A stretch of 12,513 nucleotides of DNA from assembly GCA_934371915.1 (NCBI GenBank), contig CAKROE010000067.1:1-12513 (forward strand), in the 5' to 3' direction. Below are positions 7,611-12,513 of the stretch, piece after piece. The stretch's first letter is position 1, and each line of letters begins with the position of its first letter. The translations under genes were made by a program, and so were the position numbers. The notes under the pieces are model-generated. The model saw only the letters and a list, made by a program, of their open reading frames with translations. It made no database searches and had not been told where the DNA came from. The DNA comes from an uncultured Blautia sp. (GTDB taxonomy: Bacteria > Bacillota > Clostridia > Lachnospirales > Lachnospiraceae).

Positions 7611-7667
7611 ATTTTATAAAAGCGAGTAACGTATCTTTTGCTTTTCTGCATGATTACGCTACCCGCT
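7611..7667 (-). terminator. Intrinsic terminator after the complete GH36 gene
   Basis: Arms 7652-7667 and 7621-7635 pair over 15 bp with two G-U pairs and one bulged A. The loop has 16 nt and the stem is followed on the minus strand by TTTATAAAAT. It lies 18 nt past the GH36 stop codon. Confidence 0.8.
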
Positions 7668-7685
7668 GTTATGAATATTATAAAA

Positions 7686-9896
7686 CTATTTTTTTCTTCT
7701 TTCCACTGCTTTAAATATAAATTTGATCGGCTGGTAATCGCCTGTTGTCAGTGGTAATGGCAGACCCGCTTTCATAAGTGCCGCACCTGTATACACTTTT
7801 CCAGTAACAACATCTTCATATTTCATATCTGCATCCAGACCCTGTGGGTAGAACAGATAGATATGCGGATTTGCTTCGCTGTGAAGTCTGACTCCACATA
7901 CAACAGTCTCTTTCTTATCCTTGGAAACAAACTGCCAGAGCACATGGTTGTTATTTTCAAATGGATTTACGAGGCGATAATAATCTCCGGTCTGTACCAG
8001 ATGTTCCATCTCTTTATATTTCAGTATCTGCTCTCTTGCAATCTTTTTCTCTTCTTCAGACATCTTCATCAGATCCAGCTCATATCCAAAAGTTCCTGCT
8101 GATGCTACGATTCCTCTTGTCTCAAACGGTGTGATTCTTCCTGACTGGTGGTTCGGACATACACTCACGTGAGAACCCATTGCACTGATCGGATATCCAA
8201 AAGATGTACCGTACTGAATCTTCAGTCTGTCGATTGCATCTGTATTGTCACTGCACCAGATCTGCGGAGAATAATAAAGCATTCCTGCCTCAAATCTTCC
8301 GCCACCACCGGAGCAGCCTTCGAATAAAAGATCCGGATATCTCTGAACGAGACTTTCCATCATTTCGTAAACTGCAAGAACATATCTGTGATAAACCTCT
8401 CCCTGATGTTCTCTCGGAAGTGCTGCCGAGAATACATTATCTACACTGCGGTTCATATCCCATTTCACGTAATCCACTTTACATGCATCCAGAACACTGA
8501 AAATCTGATTCATGACATGGTCACGAACTTCTTTTCTTGTAATGTCCAGATTCAGCTGATGACGGCTTCTGTTCATGGCACGTCCCGGAATCTTTAATGC
8601 CCAGTCCGGATGTTCTCTGTAAAGATCACTGTCCTCATTGATCATCTCAGGCTCTACCCAGAGTCCAAATTTCAGACCGAGACCATGGATTCTCTCTGCA
8701 AGTGCCGGAAGACCACCTTTGATCTTCTCTTCGTTTACTACCCAGTCGCCAAGTGCACAGAAATCATTGTCTCGCCTGCCAAACCATCCATCATCCAGAA
8801 CAAACATATCAAGACCGATATTTTTTGCCTCTTCCGCGATATGATACAGCTTATCTGCGTCAAAATCAAAGTATGTAGCTTCCCAGTTATTTACCAGGAC
8901 CGGTCTCGGCTGCTCTACATATTTACTGCGGATCAGATTGCTTCTGTATGCATCATGATAATTTCTGGAAAGCTTTCCAAAACCTTCTGCAGAATATGTC
9001 ATGATCACTTCCGGGGTTTCAAAAACAGCTCCTTTTTCCAGGGTCCAGGAGAAATGATATGGGTTGATTCCCATTTCTACACGGGTATGTCCTACCTGGT
9101 CTACTTCAGTTTCAAATATAAAGTTTCCGCTGTAGGCAAGTGCAAATCCATAACAGTCACCATAAGTCTCTTCTGTATTTCTGTCGCAGAGGATTACAAA
9201 CGGATTATGGTGATGGCTGGAGGTACCGCGGATACTTCCTACGGACCAGTTTCCATGACCGAGATGCGTTCTTTCCATCTGACGCTCCATGTTATGTTTT
9301 CCATAAAAATGGACCGCATCCAGTTCTCTGTATTCATAGTCCATCTCCATAGACATTGCTTTTTTTACTGTGACCGGTGCGGTACCTGTATTTTCCAGGC
9401 GTACTGCTCTTGTGATCACATCAAGCTGTGGAAATACGCCATAAAGAAGATGAGCACGCAATCCGCTGGCATGGTCTTTCAGAACGATTTCCAGAGTTTC
9501 TGCCTCATCTTCCTTTGCAAACATTGCCGGAAGTCCCTTGAGACTGTATTTTCCTTTTGAGATCTCATATGATTCATATTTCAGATTTGCAGTGTCACTT
9601 CCGTCCGCCTGCTCTGTCTCCAGATCATTGATACGATAGTCTCCATTTCCATATGCTGTATATTCCTGTGGAAGTGTATCCAGGGAAAATGTCTTATCTG
9701 TTCCTGCTTCATAAGGATTTCCGGAAAATCCTCTGTCCACACCAATGATTCGGTCTGTGATGAGTGTATCTCCTACCGGACTTCCATAATACAGATGAAC
9801 CAGAGTATCATACTCTCTTACCTGCATCTGATAAGTGCTGTTCTTTGTTCTTAATTCAAATACCCTTTCTTTTTCGTGATACTTAATCCATTCCAT
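7686..9896 (-). CDS. GH36 alpha-galactosidase (complete)
   Basis: This enzyme hydrolyses terminal alpha-galactosyl groups of raffinose-family sugars and melibiose. From the ATG at 9896 it has 736 residues, close to AgaA-type GH36 enzymes (about 730). I chose this ATG because GAGGT lies 7 nt upstream; an in-frame ATG at 9950 would add 18 residues rich in Asn and has no comparable site. The N-terminal beta-sandwich (about 1-330) contains YGNGDYR (82-88). The barrel has DDGWFG (368-373), nucleophile Asp480 in YVKWDMNR (476-483), the glycine-rich EGCSGGGGRF (526-535), and acid/base Asp550 in WCSDNTDA (547-554). The 70-residue spacing equals Asp478/Asp548 of Geobacillus AgaA. There is no signal peptide, so it is cytoplasmic. 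It follows the broken YesL gene by 53 bp and may share its promoter. Confidence 0.95.
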   Translation of the reverse strand: MEWIKYHEKERVFELRTKNSTYQMQVREYDTLVHLYYGSPVGDTLITDRIIGVDRGFSGNPYEAGTDKTFSLDTLPQEYTAYGNGDYRINDLETEQADGSDTANLKYESYEISKGKYSLKGLPAMFAKEDEAETLEIVLKDHASGLRAHLLYGVFPQLDVITRAVRLENTGTAPVTVKKAMSMEMDYEYRELDAVHFYGKHNMERQMERTHLGHGNWSVGSIRGTSSHHHNPFVILCDRNTEETYGDCYGFALAYSGNFIFETEVDQVGHTRVEMGINPYHFSWTLEKGAVFETPEVIMTYSAEGFGKLSRNYHDAYRSNLIRSKYVEQPRPVLVNNWEATYFDFDADKLYHIAEEAKNIGLDMFVLDDGWFGRRDNDFCALGDWVVNEEKIKGGLPALAERIHGLGLKFGLWVEPEMINEDSDLYREHPDWALKIPGRAMNRSRHQLNLDITRKEVRDHVMNQIFSVLDACKVDYVKWDMNRSVDNVFSAALPREHQGEVYHRYVLAVYEMMESLVQRYPDLLFEGCSGGGGRFEAGMLYYSPQIWCSDNTDAIDRLKIQYGTSFGYPISAMGSHVSVCPNHQSGRITPFETRGIVASAGTFGYELDLMKMSEEEKKIAREQILKYKEMEHLVQTGDYYRLVNPFENNNHVLWQFVSKDKKETVVCGVRLHSEANPHIYLFYPQGLDADMKYEDVVTGKVYTGAALMKAGLPLPLTTGDYQPIKFIFKAVERRKK

Positions 9897-9926
9897 AGTC
9901 TGTACCTCGCGTTTATTATTGTTATT

Positions 9927-9943
9927 CAGGATTTTTGATCCTG
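9927..9943 (-). other. Small hairpin between the YesL relic and the GH36 gene
   Basis: CAGGAT and ATCCTG form a 6-bp stem with a 5-nt loop. No U-tract follows, so it is not a convincing terminator; it could modulate read-through or mRNA processing, or be chance. Confidence 0.25.
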
Positions 9944-9949
9944 GTATCA

Positions 9950-10529
9950 TTAGAAGACGTATTGATCCGGTTCTGTATCTTTCACAAACTCTTCCCCGTC
10001 ATCCTGGGTAAAATACGGGCGGAACAATTTCCACATAAACCATGAATCTGCATAAGCTGTCAGTGAAAATCCCACCATCAGCCAGATCAGCATATATACC
10101 GGGAAAAGTTTGGCGTCTACAAGTGTCATTGTCATTGGCAGGATCGTGATCACTGCAACGGCAATTGCATAACCTATATGTTTAACCGCAAAATAAAATG
10201 CGTTTGTTATCAAAGTTGTAATTTTATTTTCAAATGCTACAACTGTAGAAAAAAATATACAGTGCAACTGCGATCAGCGGAATAAATGCCACAAGAATCA
10301 CATAGTTAAAGATTACTGACTGTTTAAAATTCTGTTTGAAACTCTTTAAAAAGCCATGTATTACTCTGATATCTCCATCTTTATGGAGCTTTAATGTACA
10401 GTAGAATAATGCCGTGGTCGATGCCCCTGCCGTGATAACCGGAAGGGTGCAAACGATCCACAATAAATTCAAAGCAATTAACTGCCCTAAAAATCCAAAT
10501 ATCCTGTCAAAAAGACTTCCTGGTTTCAT
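9950..10529 (-). pseudogene. yesL: DUF624 (YesL-like) membrane protein gene, frameshifted
   Basis: YesL-like proteins are small polytopic membrane proteins of unknown function found beside sugar ABC transporters and glycosidases. Two reading frames together make the family pattern. The first (10529 to about 10251) gives FDRIFGFLGQLIALNLLW, the conserved GASTTALFYCTLKL and FLKSFKQNFKQS, and a third membrane helix. The second (about 10249 to 9950) continues from VVAFENKI through two more membrane helices to an acidic tail. They meet at a T7 tract (minus-strand reading of 10250-10256); one T fewer joins them. The joined protein would be about 192 residues, some 20-30 short of usual (B. subtilis YesL about 209), and the fourth membrane helix is missing at the joint. 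This suggests an internal out-of-frame deletion, not just a sequencing slip. AAAGGAG lies 8-9 nt before the ATG. Confidence 0.75.
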
Positions 10530-10562
10530 TATGTTTGCTCCTTTCCTTTTTAATTTGGTAAC

Positions 10563-10649
10563 TTACTCAATGATACCAAAACGGGCTGGCTTCCATAAGC
10601 CCTGTAGGGGGATATTGAGGTATTCCTTTTTATGGCAGACATATTCCGT
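10563..10649 (-). other. Unidentified relic: 28-codon tail and hairpin-rich stretch
   Basis: In the leader of the YesL relic one frame reads 28 codons without a stop and ends at TAA (10563-10565). The encoded segment, including YLNIPLQGLWKPARFGIIE, looks like a true protein C-terminus, but no start codon or ribosome binding site exists and a stop lies directly upstream. The same stretch folds well: GGCTT-ATGG-AAGCC makes a tight hairpin, CCC-TACA-GGG lies before it, and CTCAAT/ATTGAG bracket the whole. It could be the end of a deleted gene, an insertion-sequence end, or a structured leader. I cannot identify it. Confidence 0.35.
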
Positions 10650-10670
10650 TTATATATATCTTTTATAAAG

Positions 10671-10711
10671 AAAAAAACACAGTACAACAGAAATACTCTG
10701 TCATACCATGT
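10671..10711 (-). terminator. Intrinsic terminator of the right-hand GH36 gene
   Basis: A 14-bp stem with four G-U pairs (10698-10711 with 10677-10690) and a 7-nt loop is followed on the minus strand by TTTTTTTC. It ends transcription about 85 nt past the GH36 stop and separates that gene from the YesL relic. Confidence 0.82.
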
Positions 10712-10795
10712 TTTTTAGTTATTGTGAACAGTTACGTTTTTTACTCTGTCCTTATGATATTTGTAACAAACCAAGTTATGAATGTATTTTATATA

Positions 10796-12513
10796 TTAAG
10801 CATATGTTCTCAAATGTATCTGTATTCCGTGATATTCTCCCGGTATAATGGCAATTGGAATCCCAACATTCATCAATACACTTCCACTGTAAATCTTATT
10901 GTCTTCTTCACATCGGTATATCTGCTCCGGACTCAATCCTTTGCATTTCACATAATTTACCGTTGAATTTGCATGAGTTGTCAATGTAACAATATTTAAT
11001 AAAGCTTCACTCTGATCTTCTGCTGCAAATTCCCATGCCGCAAACTCATGATTTGTATTCGGATTATGTAAGCGGTAATACACTCCATTATGAATCAGAT
11101 CCCAATATTTTTTGTAATCTTTAATCTGCTCTTTTACAGCTTCTTTTTCTTCATCAGACAGTAAATTTAAATCTAATTCATATCCAAAGCTTCCCGCCAT
11201 TGCCACAACACTTCTTGTCTGAATCGTAGTCACTCTTCCCGTCTGATGATTAGGTACTGCTGAGACATGAGATCCTACTGCTGAAATCGGATATCCAAAA
11301 GAGGTTCCATGCTGGATCTGAATTCTTTCAATCGCGTCTGTATCATCACTGCACCAGATCTGCGGAGTATAATATAACATTCCGGCATCAAATCTTCCAC
11401 CACCTCCGCTGCATCCTTCAATCAAAAGCTCCGGGTATCTCTGGATCAATCGTTCCATAAAATCATATACGCCTAATACATACTCATACATAATCTTTCC
11501 ATAGTTTTGCCTCTGCTCAACGGCTGTATATACATCACAGATACTACGGTTCATATCCATCTTTATATAATCTATATTAGTCGAATCAATTACATTTGAA
11601 ATGGAATTAAAGATATAATCAACCACTTCTTTTCTTGAAAAATCCAAGACAAGCTGGTTTCTTCCGCGTACCGGACGCCGTCCCGGAATCACATATGCCC
11701 AGTCCGGATGCTTACGATACAGATCACTGTCCTCGTTTACCATCTCCGGTTCGATCCAAAGGCCAAATTTCATCCCCATTGCGTTGATCTTATCTACTGT
11801 TTCGCACAACGGGCCTCCCATTTTATCTTCATTTACAATCCAGTCTCCAAGTCCGCTGTTATCTGTATCCCTGCTGCCAAACCAGCCATCATCCAGAACC
11901 AGCATCTCTACGCCAAGTTCTGCTGCCTGTCTCGCAATCTCTACAATCTTATTTCCGTTAAAATCCATATAGGTTGCTTCCCAGTTATTTATAAGGACTG
12001 GTCTTCTTGCGGTTTTATATTTTCCTCGACATACATGATATCGAATCAGCTTATGATAAATGTGAGACAATGACGTAAGTCCGTTTCCTGAGTATGCCAT
12101 GGCCACTTCAGGTGTGTGGAATGTTTTTCCCGATTCAAGAGGATACTCAAACATTTCGTCCAACAGCCCCATCTGCATACGTGTCTGACCGAACTGGTCT
12201 TTCTCTACTTCACATTTGAAATTTCCGCTATAAAGCATGGACATTCCATAACATGCACCAAAATCTTCTGTCGTTTCTTTCTCTGCCAGGATAAAAAATG
12301 GATTCTGCTGATGGCTGGATGTTCCTCTTCTGCTTCCAAAACTCTGATTTCCATAAATTACTGGAATTCGTTCTTCCATACGTTCCATCGCATGACGTCC
12401 ATGGAAATGCAGAAGTTCAAAATCTCCCGTCAGAAAGTCCATTCCTGCACTGTATACTTTCGTCAAATAGATCTGGTGCTTTCCAATGTTTTTCACGATA
12501 ACACTTCTTGTAA
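10796..12513 (-). CDS. GH36 alpha-galactosidase, partial (N-terminus beyond the window)
   Basis: A second alpha-galactosidase. The frame is open to the right edge (571 codons visible) and, compared with the complete paralogue at 7686-9896, about 165 N-terminal residues are missing. A GTG at 12496 is internal, because the upstream codons TRSVI continue the homology. Visible landmarks are GSRRGTSSHQQNPF, NNWEATYMDF, LDDGWFGSRD, nucleophile in YIKMDMNRS, EGCSGGGGRFDAGMLYY and acid/base in WCSDDTDAIER, with 70 residues between the two catalytic Asp residues. Over half the positions match the paralogue by eye. The residue before the nucleophile is Met where the paralogue has Trp. The DNA is visibly more AT-rich than that of the paralogue, which suggests divergence or separate acquisition and not a recent tandem duplication. 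No signal peptide can be judged. Confidence 0.94.
   Translation of the reverse strand, partial: TRSVIVKNIGKHQIYLTKVYSAGMDFLTGDFELLHFHGRHAMERMEERIPVIYGNQSFGSRRGTSSHQQNPFFILAEKETTEDFGACYGMSMLYSGNFKCEVEKDQFGQTRMQMGLLDEMFEYPLESGKTFHTPEVAMAYSGNGLTSLSHIYHKLIRYHVCRGKYKTARRPVLINNWEATYMDFNGNKIVEIARQAAELGVEMLVLDDGWFGSRDTDNSGLGDWIVNEDKMGGPLCETVDKINAMGMKFGLWIEPEMVNEDSDLYRKHPDWAYVIPGRRPVRGRNQLVLDFSRKEVVDYIFNSISNVIDSTNIDYIKMDMNRSICDVYTAVEQRQNYGKIMYEYVLGVYDFMERLIQRYPELLIEGCSGGGGRFDAGMLYYTPQIWCSDDTDAIERIQIQHGTSFGYPISAVGSHVSAVPNHQTGRVTTIQTRSVVAMAGSFGYELDLNLLSDEEKEAVKEQIKDYKKYWDLIHNGVYYRLHNPNTNHEFAAWEFAAEDQSEALLNIVTLTTHANSTVNYVKCKGLSPEQIYRCEEDNKIYSGSVLMNVGIPIAIIPGEYHGIQIHLRTYA

Noticed and set aside
8610..9560. 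Long plus-strand open frame of 316 codons opposite the complete GH36 gene
   Set aside because: It is the complement of a gene with conserved catalytic motifs and its translation resembles no protein; it has the cysteine- and histidine-rich look of antisense frames.
9897..9950. 18-residue N-terminal extension of the complete GH36 protein from an ATG at 9950
   Set aside because: No proper ribosome binding site, Asn-rich low-complexity residues, and the internal ATG at 9896 has a well-spaced GAGGT and gives the family's normal length.
10250..10256. Programmed -1 frameshifting at the T7 tract of the YesL gene
   Set aside because: A -1 shift runs into a TAG within four codons; only a +1 shift or loss of one base joins the two halves, and the product would still lack a membrane helix.

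Overview
The window looks like chromosomal DNA of a gut Lachnospiraceae bacterium, most likely Blautia obeum (formerly Ruminococcus obeum) or a close relative. The main reason is the GH31 alpha-glucosidase at 172-2163. Its length (663 aa), its text as I recall it, and the positions of Trp169, Asp307 and Asp420 match the structurally characterised R. obeum enzyme Ro-alphaG1. Base composition, strong AGGAGG-type ribosome binding sites and protein style also fit this group. No database search was possible.

Every gene I can support lies on the minus strand, so the window is transcribed right to left. From the right edge: (1) a GH36 alpha-galactosidase whose N-terminus lies beyond the window (10796-12513), ended by an intrinsic terminator; (2) a short hairpin-rich stretch carrying a 28-codon gene-like tail (10563-10649); (3) a broken DUF624/YesL membrane protein gene (9950-10529), frameshifted at a T7 tract and short of one membrane segment; (4) a complete second GH36 alpha-galactosidase (7686-9896) with its own terminator; (5) a 73-residue protein of unknown function (7368-7589); (6) a MATE-family exporter (5927-7282) with terminator; (7) a GNAT acetyltransferase (5338-5817) with a good promoter; (8) a LacI-family regulator (4267-5274) with terminator; (9) the last ~40 codons of a CUT1 sugar ABC permease, a pseudogene (3937-4185); (10) a GH13 oligo-1,6-glucosidase (2178-3848) and a GH31 alpha-glucosidase (172-2163), closely spaced and ended by a 14-bp terminator stem.

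Functionally there are two sugar loci separated by unrelated cargo. The right-hand one removes alpha-galactosyl groups (raffinose, stachyose, melibiose-type substrates). The left-hand one hydrolyses alpha-glucosides: both enzymes carry the specificity residue linked to alpha-1,6 bonds (Val200 in GH13, Trp169 in GH31), which suggests isomalto-oligosaccharide or panose use under the LacI regulator. Neither enzyme has a signal peptide, so an importer is needed, yet the importer expected between the regulator and the enzymes is reduced to a C-terminal stub.

I see no RNA genes, CRISPR array or intact mobile element. The most interesting features are signs of decay and rearrangement: the lost transporter, the broken YesL gene, and the unexplained structured relic upstream of it. 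I found no convincing new biological system.
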